From positions 1 to 64,000 of the forward strand of contig NZ_CH724132.1 in assembly GCF_000152725.1 (NCBI RefSeq): a stretch of 64,000 nt of DNA, written 5' to 3'. The position numbers were made by a program, and so were the translations under genes. Of this stretch, positions 1 through 8,078 are shown in pieces (positions within the stretch are counted from its first letter, which is position 1; every line of letters starts with the position of its first letter). Source of the DNA: Pseudooceanicola batsensis HTCC2597 (GTDB lineage: Bacteria; Pseudomonadota; Alphaproteobacteria; Rhodobacterales; Rhodobacteraceae). Under the pieces are notes generated by a model. That model made no database searches, was not told the origin of the DNA, and saw nothing but the letters and a program-made list of their open reading frames with translations.

Positions 1-239
1 TTCGGCAGGACGTGGACGCGGATGGTGGCGACTGCGTGATGGCACAGGTCAATCGGGTCCCTCCTTTTTGCTATGCATGTGGATCGCACGGGGTCGGCCC
101 GTTCGTGCCCTCAGCTCACGCTTCGGCAAGCACAAATACGGTTTCCACGGCGGGGCCGCGGGTCCTCCGCATTTGCGCTTGCGACCGGTCCTCTTGCCCC
201 CGTGCTGGGTGATCCTCATCGCAATAAGGAGTAACCCAA
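1..239. other. Left edge, no confirmed gene
   Basis: I see no complete gene here. On the minus strand a strong AAGGAGG-like sequence (about 60-66) precedes a TTG at 52-50 that opens a frame running off the left edge, so a divergent gene may start here, but only about 17 codons are visible and nothing is recognisable. An AAGGAG motif just before 240 serves the next gene on the plus strand. Confidence 0.3.
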
Positions 240-446
240 ATGACCAACCACTACGTCGCCACCGTTCCCGTCAAGTTCACCGATACCGATGGCCAGGAGC
301 GCACCCGATTCCAACGCGTGGGCGCCATGTTCCGCAACACCCGCAACGGGGACGGCTCGGAGTTCTTCAGCCTCAAGCTCGACTTCCCGGTCGCGGTCTC
401 GGAGCTGGTGATGTTCCCACCGAGCGCGAAAGATCCCCAGGACTAA
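240..446 (+). CDS. Small conserved hypothetical plasmid protein (68 aa)
   Basis: This encodes a 68-residue soluble protein with no signal peptide or membrane segment. The start is well supported by an AAGGAG ribosome binding site about 8 bases upstream of the ATG. The sequence is strand/turn rich (it opens MTNHYVATVPVKF) and carries no catalytic motif I recognise. Its position next to the transfer region suggests a plasmid-backbone gene. It is followed at once by a strong inverted repeat, which makes it look like a monocistronic unit. Function unknown. Confidence 0.7.
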   Translation: MTNHYVATVPVKFTDTDGQERTRFQRVGAMFRNTRNGDGSEFFSLKLDFPVAVSELVMFPPSAKDPQD

Positions 447-462
447 ATCCTCTGGCGAGGAT

Positions 463-511
463 GGGCCGCCCCAGGACGATCTTGGGGCGGCCCGATCCCT
501 GTTCCAGGGAT
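463..511 (+). terminator. Tandem hairpins after the 240-446 gene
   Basis: A perfect 10-bp GC-rich inverted repeat (463-472 with 484-493, loop 11 bases) is followed directly by a second hairpin, ATCCCT/AGGGAT (495-500 with 506-511, loop 5). The pair starts 17 bases after the upstream stop codon. No long T-run follows, so this could be a terminator or another structured element. Confidence 0.5.
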
Positions 512-683
512 GCCGTGTCCGGCGGTCAGTTCGCCCGAGGTGACCTCCTCTTGGTGCCGGTCGCTGCGCGCGCAACGGACGATCGCCGCTCGGAATGATC
601 AGGCCGCGACAGACCGGCCAGTCAGCCTCAAGGGGGCCATCCACAAAAACCTATCGGCCAGGGCCTCCCGGTTTTTGCGGCAG

Positions 684-801
684 AGATTTGGCGGAGCCAA
701 ATCTGGCCCTCCTTGACCCTGCCTGTCCGCTCTGTCGGTGGGGTTTGCGCCCGCCCGCGGTTCCGTCCGAACACTTGGTGTTCGGCCAGACCTGCGGGCG
801 G
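684..801. repeat. Nested inverted repeats upstream of mobC, candidate oriT
   Basis: Three perfect inverted repeats sit in the non-coding stretch before the relaxase genes: AGATTTGGC/GCCAAATCT (684-692 with 696-704), CCGAACAC/GTGTTCGG (767-774 with 778-785), and an outer pair CCGCCCGC/GCGGGCGG (751-758 with 794-801) enclosing the second. Such structure next to mobC and a MobP relaxase is typical of a transfer origin. A sequence TTGACCCTGCC (713-723) beside the first repeat loosely resembles MobP nick regions. That is inference; there is no exact match to a known nic site. Confidence 0.4.
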
Positions 802-929
802 TGCTGGGGAAGGGGGCCTATTGGACAGGTGGGTCGCCCGGTGGCGAGGGGGTAGGCCCGCGTCCCTGCGGTCTGCGGGGGAAGCGGACACCAAGGCTGC
901 CTGAGCCCGAATGCAACGTAAGTATATAA

Positions 930-957
930 TTGACAGTGCGGTATATTATCGTAAGGT
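930..957 (+). promoter_or_regulatory. Promoter of mob operon with half-operator
   Basis: A TTGACA (930-935) followed 16 bases later by TAAGGT (952-957) forms a possible promoter upstream of the mobC-like gene. In the spacer lies GTATATTATCGTA (941-953), which matches 13 of 13 bases of one arm of the palindrome at 33.54 kb and closely resembles the one at 23.05 kb. The second arm is incomplete here (TGCG remains, about three bases are missing). A shared repressor of transfer genes would explain this. Confidence 0.5.
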
Positions 958-1007
958 GGGGGCAGCCTTGGTGGAAGGTGGCAGGAAATAGGGGGTCTTT
1001 CTTCCGC

Positions 1008-1601
1008 ATGTCCCGAACAAAACGCCTGACAGAGATCGAGAAGATGCAGATCGTCCGCGAGGCCGCGGAGGGTGTGTCGACGTCTGAGCTGGCTGAGCGT
1101 TTCGAGGTCACATCGCGGGCCGTGCGCTACGTTCTGAAAGCCGATGCCGAGCGTCAGATGGATGCCGCGATCCCGGTCTCGGCGGTCAGTGTGAAGGTCA
1201 CGGCTGCGGAGCTTGAGGCGCTCGACGAGGTGTTGGCGAAGGCCGGGATCGAGAGCCGTGCCGAGGGGCTGCGGCGGCTCATTCAAGCGGCCGGCGGGGT
1301 GTTCGTTCCGGACGCGCAGATGGCGGCCGAGATGGCGCGCTACCGCGCCTCTTTGCACGAGGTTGGCAATGGGGTCGCGCAGATCGCCAAGCAGATGACG
1401 CGGGCCAACCAGATGGGGCAGGGGGCTAATGGTGGCACGCGTGCGGAGTTCTCCGAATTGCGCCTCGCGCAGATGCGCGGACTGGCGCGGTTCATCCTCG
1501 ACTCCGCGGATGAGATCGACCTGCTCCTTCGGCGCCGTCGGGACGCGATGCAGCTCGAGGCCACGGCCGCGCTGAGGGAGTTTGCCCATGCGGCTGAATG
1601 A
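1008..1601 (+). CDS. MobC-like relaxosome accessory / DNA-binding protein
   Basis: This 197-residue protein probably binds oriT DNA and helps the relaxase. The N-terminus (about residues 5-45) reads as a helix-turn-helix (LTEIEKMQIVREAAEGVST ... AVRYVL). A second part (about 65-95) resembles a ribbon-helix-helix/MobC region, and the C-terminal half is helical and charged. I chose the ATG at 1008 because an earlier TTG in frame would lie inside the promoter. The gene overlaps the relaxase by 14 bases, so the two are co-translated. The MobC assignment rests mainly on position and general architecture. Confidence 0.65.
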   Translation: MSRTKRLTEIEKMQIVREAAEGVSTSELAERFEVTSRAVRYVLKADAERQMDAAIPVSAVSVKVTAAELEALDEVLAKAGIESRAEGLRRLIQAAGGVFVPDAQMAAEMARYRASLHEVGNGVAQIAKQMTRANQMGQGANGGTRAEFSELRLAQMRGLARFILDSADEIDLLLRRRRDAMQLEATAALREFAHAAE

Positions 1602-3921
1602 TGCGGTTGACGCGGTCACCGGGGAGGTCTTCAGGGATGGCTGGAGCCGAATCCGAGGCTCGATGCAGGGGCTGTATGTCGCCAAGCAGAGCCAGCTTGC
1701 GCGCGCGGCAGCAGGGCATCGGCCAGCGGTCTTCAAGGCGATCCAGGGTGGGGGCACGCATACCAAATCGCAGCTGATGAACCAGCTCGACTACCTCACC
1801 ACCAAGTCTACCCATATCGTGGACAGTAGCGGGTTCCTCGATGGCAAGGCGAAGCTCGAAGCGAAGGACATCAAGGACCTCACCGAGCGCTTTGCCAAGC
1901 GGTGGGACGCGGGCTTCAAGCCCAAGCTTGGTCAGACCACTCACATGCTCATGTCCTTCCCCATCGGCACGCGGGGCGAGGATGTGCGCGACATCGCGAC
2001 GGATGTGGCTGAGCGGTTCTTCCAGACCGATGCGGGGCATTTCGACTACATCATCGCGGTGCATGAGGACCGCGATCATCCCCATGCGCATCTGGTGCTG
2101 AACCGCCGTTCGCAGGAAGGTGAGTTCTTCTTCCTCGGGCGCAACCATCGGTTCAACTATGACGATTTCCGCCTCGCCATGGTCGAGGAGGCGGAGAAGT
2201 ATGGTGTGCGCCTGGAGGCCACGCGCCGGGTGGATCGCGGGGTTGTGCATTACCCCGCCCGGACCAGCGAAGTCTATGCGGCGAAAGAAGAGGGGCGCGC
2301 ACCCCGCGAGCGGGAACGCGTGGGGCAGGACCTGACCCGGACGCTCGCGGAGATCGCCAACACCAGAACCGTCTACCATTCGCTTGCCGCGGAGGCTTCG
2401 CGCGAGGCCCGCGAGGATATTGCCGCAGCCCTCTTCCGCGCGGGCGAGGTGCTGGCGCGGGGCGGGCAGGTGGATCGAACAGGAGATGTCTATATGGCCG
2501 AGGATCAAAGTTTCGAGGATCTGAGAAGCCTCTATGCGGAGAAGCTGGCGCGGGTGCAGGGCATGATTGCCGAGAAGCCCGATGCGGAACGTCCAGTGCT
2601 GGAAAAACGCCTCATCGAAATTCAGGCGCAGGTCCAGCACATGCAGCCTCTCGGTTTGCGATCATCCACGCTGTCAGAGACACCCTCGGATGGTGGGATC
2701 TATTCCGAGGCGAACATCGACACCAACCAGCTTGAGCGTTTGGCCGAGCCCGACCTGAGAGCGCGCATTGACGCGGCGCTGCGGGGCACCGGGATCAGCA
2801 CATCGGAAGTGGTGGCCCGGATCGAGACGGGCGCCTCAAATGCGGCTCTCGAGCATCAATGGATCGCCGATGATCTCTCCAAGGTGGCCGAGGCGCGCGA
2901 TCTGAACCTCGAACGCCGCGCCGACTTGGAAAAGGCGCGTGACATCCTGAATGACGTGCATGTCGAGCTTGGCACGCTTCTGGAACGGCAGAACGTGCTG
3001 CGCCGGGATGGGGTCGTGGAGGAGAAAGCGGTCAGCGAGCGCTTCCACTATCACGAGGACGCGGTCCGGGCGATGGAAGGGACAATCCGACAGGAGATGC
3101 GCGCAGACGGCCTGACAGCGCAGCAGATCGAGGACCGGGATTGGCAGGTCGTCTCGCGGGCGGAGCGCCGGATCGAGACGGAGCAGCGCGCGTATCTCGA
3201 GGCACACCCGGAGCTGCTCGCACGTCCGGGCGATGTGATCGACCGGTCTGAGCCCTATAGGGAGTCCATCACTGATGCAGCCCGCGCCAGCGAGATCACC
3301 CGCGAGGTCGACCGGATCATGGAGGCACGCGACGTCCGCACGCCCGTTGCAGATGCAGTCGCGGATGACTTGCGCGCGCGCTATCCGGACATGCCGGCCC
3401 ACCTTGCCCGTGGGCTCGGAGCGACCTACGCGGCCGTCGTCGAGATACGGGACACGGAGGCCATCAACCAGGTCCGCCGCGACAATGAGTTGCGCGAGGG
3501 GCTCAGGTCTGCCAAGCGCGACGACCTCCTCGCGGCCCGCGATGAAACCGCGCCGCAGTCTGACCGTTCCGACCGGCTCGCTGAAGAGATTACGCGTGTT
3601 CTGGAGCATGAGCGGGCGGGAGAGTTGTCCGCGCCCTTCGAAACCGAGGCGGAGCGGGACGCCTTCCGCGAGGAGATCGCGCGGGTGCTGGATGACCGCC
3701 AATTGGGCCGGCTCACATCCGGCGATGCCGATGCGCTGGACAAGGTTCTCGAGGACCGTCTCGACCGGCTCTATGTCGCTAAGGTCTATCTGCAATCCGA
3801 TGCCGCGACGGCCAACACCGAGGCCTTGCGCCAGGTGGTCGATGAACTCGCCGATGCTGAGTACGAAAAACACCGCGCGACAGACGTGGACGGTGAGACC
3901 GAGCGGGGTCAGGTCCATTGA
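1588..3921 (+). CDS. MobP/VirD2-family conjugative relaxase
   Basis: This is the relaxase that nicks oriT and leads the transferred strand into the T4SS. The 777-residue protein has its nuclease domain in the first 220 residues: a candidate catalytic tyrosine in QLDYLTTK (Y69) and the metal-binding three-histidine motif VHEDRDHPHAHLV (about 158-170), typical of MOBP enzymes. The rest is long, acidic and helical, with no recognisable helicase or primase domain. The start ATG lies inside the end of the preceding gene. The stop overlaps virD4 by 4 bases, so mobC, relaxase and virD4 form one translationally coupled unit. Family assignment is secure; the subfamily is inferred. Confidence 0.9.
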   Translation: MRLNDAVDAVTGEVFRDGWSRIRGSMQGLYVAKQSQLARAAAGHRPAVFKAIQGGGTHTKSQLMNQLDYLTTKSTHIVDSSGFLDGKAKLEAKDIKDLTERFAKRWDAGFKPKLGQTTHMLMSFPIGTRGEDVRDIATDVAERFFQTDAGHFDYIIAVHEDRDHPHAHLVLNRRSQEGEFFFLGRNHRFNYDDFRLAMVEEAEKYGVRLEATRRVDRGVVHYPARTSEVYAAKEEGRAPRERERVGQDLTRTLAEIANTRTVYHSLAAEASREAREDIAAALFRAGEVLARGGQVDRTGDVYMAEDQSFEDLRSLYAEKLARVQGMIAEKPDAERPVLEKRLIEIQAQVQHMQPLGLRSSTLSETPSDGGIYSEANIDTNQLERLAEPDLRARIDAALRGTGISTSEVVARIETGASNAALEHQWIADDLSKVAEARDLNLERRADLEKARDILNDVHVELGTLLERQNVLRRDGVVEEKAVSERFHYHEDAVRAMEGTIRQEMRADGLTAQQIEDRDWQVVSRAERRIETEQRAYLEAHPELLARPGDVIDRSEPYRESITDAARASEITREVDRIMEARDVRTPVADAVADDLRARYPDMPAHLARGLGATYAAVVEIRDTEAINQVRRDNELREGLRSAKRDDLLAARDETAPQSDRSDRLAEEITRVLEHERAGELSAPFETEAERDAFREEIARVLDDRQLGRLTSGDADALDKVLEDRLDRLYVAKVYLQSDAATANTEALRQVVDELADAEYEKHRATDVDGETERGQVH

Positions 3922-5930
3922 GCGCCGCCATGGGAAAGGCGCGGATCGCGACCGGCGTTTTGCTGGTGACGCTGGTGACAGCCGCCATCGGCTACACCAT
4001 CGCCTCGGCGGTGCTGACCTACCAGGATCTCGGCTTCGGGGCCGAGATCGACTTTGCCTATATCGCGCAAAACTATCTGGCGATCCTGGACCGCCGCCCG
4101 GAGGACGCCCAGCTTATTCACCTGATCATCGGCAGCTTCGCCGCCGCCGGCCTGATGCTGAGCCTCGCCCTCTCAGGGTCCGCCCTGACACGCTTTGGCC
4201 AGACCCATTGGCAGACCGCGCGAGAGATGAAGGCCAATGGGTTTTTCGGCGCACCCGGAACTGGGTTCATTCTCGGCAAGCTCGGTACTCCAAAATCCCG
4301 CGCGAAATACATCTGCTCGAAAGTCTTCCCGCACGCGCTGATCGTGGCGCCCACGGGCCGCGGCAAGACCACGGGCTTTGTCATTCCGAACTTGCTGACC
4401 TGGCAAGGCTCTGCCGTGACACTCGATGTGAAGGGCGAGTGTTTCGAGGCCACGGCCCGCCACCGCGCGGCCCAGGGCGACAAGGTCTATCGCTTTGCCC
4501 CCACCGATTGGGAGGGCAGGCGCACGCATCGCTACAACCCGCTCCTGCGCATCTTTGAACTGAAAGACCCCGCGCGCCAGCAAATGGAATTGCAGCTCCT
4601 GGCGACGCTCTTCCTGCAAAGCGACAATGACCGGGTGCAGGGCCTCCTCAAAGGCGGGATCGATCTCTTCGTGGCCGCAGGGCTCTTGGCCTTCCAGCGC
4701 AAGCGTCCGACGCTAGGCGAGATCTACCGCATCGCCGCCTCGGGCGGGAACAAGCAAAAGGAGTATTTCGCGCGGGGTCACGAGGTCGACAACAGGGCGG
4801 CCAAACTGATCTTCACGCGGCTCGCTTCGACCAATAACGACACGCTGACCTCCTATGTCTCGCTCCTGATGACCTCGGGGCTCGACCAATGGCAGAACCC
4901 TGCCATCGACGAGGCGACGGCGGTGTCGGATTTTGATTTCCGGACGATCCGCAAGAAACCCTTTTCGGTCTACCTCGTGGTCCAGCCGCTGATGGTGAAG
5001 CCGCTTGCGCCGCTGATCCGGCTCTTCTTCTCGGACCTTCTCTCCGCAATGCAGGAAAGGGATCCCGGGCCCGACGAGCCGTGGCCCGTGATGATCATGC
5101 TCGATGAGTTCAATCGCCTTGGCAAAATGCCGATCGTAGTCGAGAGCATCGAAACCCTGCGGACCTATCGTGGCCATCTGGCCGTGGTCACCCAAACCAT
5201 CCCCGCCCTCGATGAAATCTATGGCGAAAACACCCGCCGCGCCCTGCAGGGCAACGCGGGCGTGAAGCTCTATCTGACGCCTTCTGACGAGAAGACCGTC
5301 GAGGAGCTGAGCAAGGCGGTCGGCAAGACCACCAAGACTGTCGTCACGCGGTCGCAATCCATCGGCAAAAACCCCTTCGAGGGCCGAAGCCAATCCACAC
5401 GGACCGAAGAGAGCTCTCTGCTCCCCGAAGACGAGGCGCGCCGCCTGCCGCTCGACGAGATCGTCATGGTCATCGATGCGCAGATGCCCGTACGTGCGAA
5501 GAGAATCCAGTATTTTGACGATCGGCTGTTCAAGGCGATCCACGCGGCGCAGACGGGCGAGTTGCCGTTCCCGGAACCGGGGGGAGGTGGGTCGCAGGGC
5601 ACGCTGCCGCTGAGCATGCGCGCCATGCCGATGACACCGCCACCGGACGGCCCCCGTGGTTCTGAAGCTGATGTGGAGCGGGCACGCGAGGGCGTTGACG
5701 GTCAACCGTCAGGGCAATCTGATGTAGTTCCAAAGAAGACCGCGCCTGTCGTTCAAGCCGTTATCGCCGAGGAACAGCGCCAGATGGAGATGGATTTTGG
5801 GGGACAGCTTGCGGATGCCGAGACAGTGGGGGTGGATGATGAGGCGCAGATGCGCTCTGCCGTTGATGGCTTGGACGATATGGAAGCGATGCTGCGAGAG
5901 GGGGATGTCGAAAAGCTGGTTGCTCGATAG
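3918..5930 (+). CDS. virD4: Type IV coupling protein VirD4/TraG
   Basis: This inner-membrane hexameric ATPase links the relaxosome to the T4SS channel. It shows two N-terminal membrane segments (about residues 10-33 and 66-90), a Walker A motif APTGRGKTTG (about 144-153) and a Walker B region ending LDEFNRLGK (about residue 390), in the usual VirD4 order and length (670 aa). The C-terminal 110 residues are acidic and low-complexity, probably for substrate recognition. The start is TTG at 3918 (overlapping the relaxase stop) or ATG at 3930. It lies more than 5 kb from, and on the opposite strand to, the virB operon, as is common when mob and channel genes form separate blocks. Confidence 0.93.
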   Translation: MSAAMGKARIATGVLLVTLVTAAIGYTIASAVLTYQDLGFGAEIDFAYIAQNYLAILDRRPEDAQLIHLIIGSFAAAGLMLSLALSGSALTRFGQTHWQTAREMKANGFFGAPGTGFILGKLGTPKSRAKYICSKVFPHALIVAPTGRGKTTGFVIPNLLTWQGSAVTLDVKGECFEATARHRAAQGDKVYRFAPTDWEGRRTHRYNPLLRIFELKDPARQQMELQLLATLFLQSDNDRVQGLLKGGIDLFVAAGLLAFQRKRPTLGEIYRIAASGGNKQKEYFARGHEVDNRAAKLIFTRLASTNNDTLTSYVSLLMTSGLDQWQNPAIDEATAVSDFDFRTIRKKPFSVYLVVQPLMVKPLAPLIRLFFSDLLSAMQERDPGPDEPWPVMIMLDEFNRLGKMPIVVESIETLRTYRGHLAVVTQTIPALDEIYGENTRRALQGNAGVKLYLTPSDEKTVEELSKAVGKTTKTVVTRSQSIGKNPFEGRSQSTRTEESSLLPEDEARRLPLDEIVMVIDAQMPVRAKRIQYFDDRLFKAIHAAQTGELPFPEPGGGGSQGTLPLSMRAMPMTPPPDGPRGSEADVERAREGVDGQPSGQSDVVPKKTAPVVQAVIAEEQRQMEMDFGGQLADAETVGVDDEAQMRSAVDGLDDMEAMLREGDVEKLVAR

Positions 5931-6338
5931 CGTGGTGTGCATCGCCATCTTTCAGGGACGGCGGATTCCGGACCTTCTCTGCACGCGCGAACCGATCTCT
6001 CTCAGATCAGGGAAGCGGACACTCCGCCAGTATCGCGCCGCGGAACCTTGGTTCACCCACAGGAACAACGGAAAGCTGACTTGCGGCAGTGAAACGTGGC
6101 TTTGGCATTTACCATGAACAAGCAGTCATTCGAGCCGGTTGCGGCTGGAAAATAAATGGATCAGTCCGTCACAGACGGCGAGAAAACCGTTGATGCGGCC
6201 CGCAAAAGTCTCAGTTACAATCGCAAACTGTAGAGCCGACCATAGCAATTCATTGCCTAAAATCTGTTGCTAATGCATATACTTGAGGCAAAATAACCCA
6301 ATACCAGCGGGATGGAGTGTTACTCCTTAAGGGACATT
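5931..6338. other. Intergenic region before Gabija
   Basis: About 400 bases with no convincing gene. Base composition becomes visibly AT-richer towards 6300, consistent with the left border of the imported gajAB block and with its promoter. I find no terminal inverted repeat or target-site duplication at this border. Confidence 0.6.
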
Positions 6339-8078
6339 ATGTATCTGGCATCACTTACAATTAACAATTTTCGGCGCATTAAATCTGCAACAATAGAATT
6401 CGAACCGGGCCTCAACGTCATTGTCGGCCCAAACAATATCGGAAAGACGGCCGTTGTTGACGCTTTGAGAGCGCTTCTGGCCGGAACAGATGATCCCTAT
6501 CCGCGCTTCAGCGTCGATGACGTTCACCTTCCTAAGGGGGGCTCGGCAGCGGGTGATATTGTCTTCGATTATATCTTCAAAGACCTGTCTCTCGACGATG
6601 AAGCCGACTTTATGCATGGGTTAAGGGCTGATGGCATGGGAAAGGCGGAAGCCCTTCTCCGAGTGACCTATGGCGATGCGGATAAATCCGGACGGCTGCG
6701 GTCAAGAAAAACCTGCGGCGTCCATCACGACATCGCGATGACGGCGACCATGCTGGAAAACCTGCGCAGCGTCTATCTACAGCCTCTGCGCGATGCAGAG
6801 CTTGGCCTCCGCCCGAGCCGTTCAAGCCAGTTGTCTCGGTTACTGCACCTTTTGTCTGATGACGCTGGAAAAGATGAGATCACCCAGAAACTCGCAGACC
6901 TCGATAAGGATATAAAGGCGCTTAAAGCAATTGTTGAGACGCAAGACGCCATCACTGGGCGCCACAATAGCATGCTGGGCGATCAGCTGGCCCAGATGTT
7001 GGCGGTTGAGCTTAGTGGTTCTGATTTCACGAAGCTCGCCTCGCGCCTATCGTTACTGGTCGACAGCTTCGAGATAGAACGTAACGGCCTTGGCTATAAC
7101 AACCTTATCTTCATGGCTGTGGTTTTGAGCGAACTCGCGAAGAACGCGGATTCGGCCTATCGCAGCTTGATCGTCGAAGAACCTGAAGCGCACCTACATC
7201 CGCAATTACAGGCCGTGCTCTTGCGGTACCTATCAGACATCAAGGTCTCGGAAGGCGAGCGGCCCGTGCAAGTCTTCGTCACAAGTCACTCTCCGAATTT
7301 TGCTAGCATCGCCGATCTGAACGCCGTCGAATGCCTGGTTGAGACGGATTCAGGTGTAGAGGTCTTCCATCCGAGGTCAGTCAGTTTTGGCAAGGGCAAG
7401 AAGGAGAAGCTTAGGCGCTACCTCGATGTAACGCGCGCAGAACTCTTTTTCGCACGCCGTGTCATCTTCGTCGAAGGTGCCGCCGAACTGATGATGATCA
7501 ATCTGCTGGCCAAGAGCATGGGCTATGATTTGCGAGACCACGGCGTCAGCCTGATAAGTGTTGAAGGATTGAACTTCGACTCCTTCATGCCACTCTTCGG
7601 GGAAACGGCCATCAAGATACCAGTTGCCGTCATCACAGACGCTGATCCATACACCGTCGACGCCGATGGCAAAAATCAGCCTCACTATCCATCCGCAACC
7701 GAGAGCATTACGATTTCAAGCAACACAGCGTCGATGAAGGAGCGAGAAGACGAATTTGTCAAAGTCTTCCACGGCCAGAAGACCTTTGAGTACGACTTCG
7801 CGCTTCACGAAAACAACAGAATGGCCATGCTCGCAGCCCTCAAGGACCTGCATCCTCAGATCGGCGATGACCTTGAAACTGAGCTCGCGTCGAAGACGGA
7901 CGACAGGGACAAAGCAGAGGCGCTGTTCTCGGGCATGTTCGAGCGGCCCAAAGGTAAAAAAAATGTTCAGAAGGGTGCATTCGCGCAAGCGCTCGCGGCG
8001 CAAATTGAGGACAACAGGCTGAACGTCGAAATTCCAACCTACATCCAGAATGCCGTTTTACATGTGTGCAAGCCATGA
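6339..8078 (+). CDS. gajA: Gabija defence protein GajA (ATPase-TOPRIM endonuclease)
   Basis: GajA is an OLD-family nuclease that, with GajB, protects against phages. The 579-residue protein has an N-terminal ABC-type ATPase: Walker A GPNNIGKT (residues 30-37), a GLGYNN signature-like segment and Walker B SLIVEEPEAHLHP. A TOPRIM domain follows, with FVEGAAEL, ISVEGL and the acidic ITDADP motif. Length and order match known GajA. I prefer ATG 6339, which begins with the typical strand MYLASLTINNFRRI, over the upstream ATG at 6312. It overlaps gajB by 4 bases. GC content is lower than in the neighbouring transfer genes, indicating separate acquisition. Confidence 0.9.
   Translation: MYLASLTINNFRRIKSATIEFEPGLNVIVGPNNIGKTAVVDALRALLAGTDDPYPRFSVDDVHLPKGGSAAGDIVFDYIFKDLSLDDEADFMHGLRADGMGKAEALLRVTYGDADKSGRLRSRKTCGVHHDIAMTATMLENLRSVYLQPLRDAELGLRPSRSSQLSRLLHLLSDDAGKDEITQKLADLDKDIKALKAIVETQDAITGRHNSMLGDQLAQMLAVELSGSDFTKLASRLSLLVDSFEIERNGLGYNNLIFMAVVLSELAKNADSAYRSLIVEEPEAHLHPQLQAVLLRYLSDIKVSEGERPVQVFVTSHSPNFASIADLNAVECLVETDSGVEVFHPRSVSFGKGKKEKLRRYLDVTRAELFFARRVIFVEGAAELMMINLLAKSMGYDLRDHGVSLISVEGLNFDSFMPLFGETAIKIPVAVITDADPYTVDADGKNQPHYPSATESITISSNTASMKEREDEFVKVFHGQKTFEYDFALHENNRMAMLAALKDLHPQIGDDLETELASKTDDRDKAEALFSGMFERPKGKKNVQKGAFAQALAAQIEDNRLNVEIPTYIQNAVLHVCKP

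Noticed and set aside
651..1766. Long open frame (371 codons) on the minus strand over the mobC-like gene
   Set aside because: Antisense to a well-supported gene; composition (Arg/Pro/His-rich) and lack of a ribosome binding site or domain mark it as a by-product of high GC.
3275..4558. 427-codon plus-strand frame across the relaxase-virD4 junction
   Set aside because: Shadow of two genuine genes with clear motifs; its translation is Arg/Ser/Pro-rich and matches nothing.
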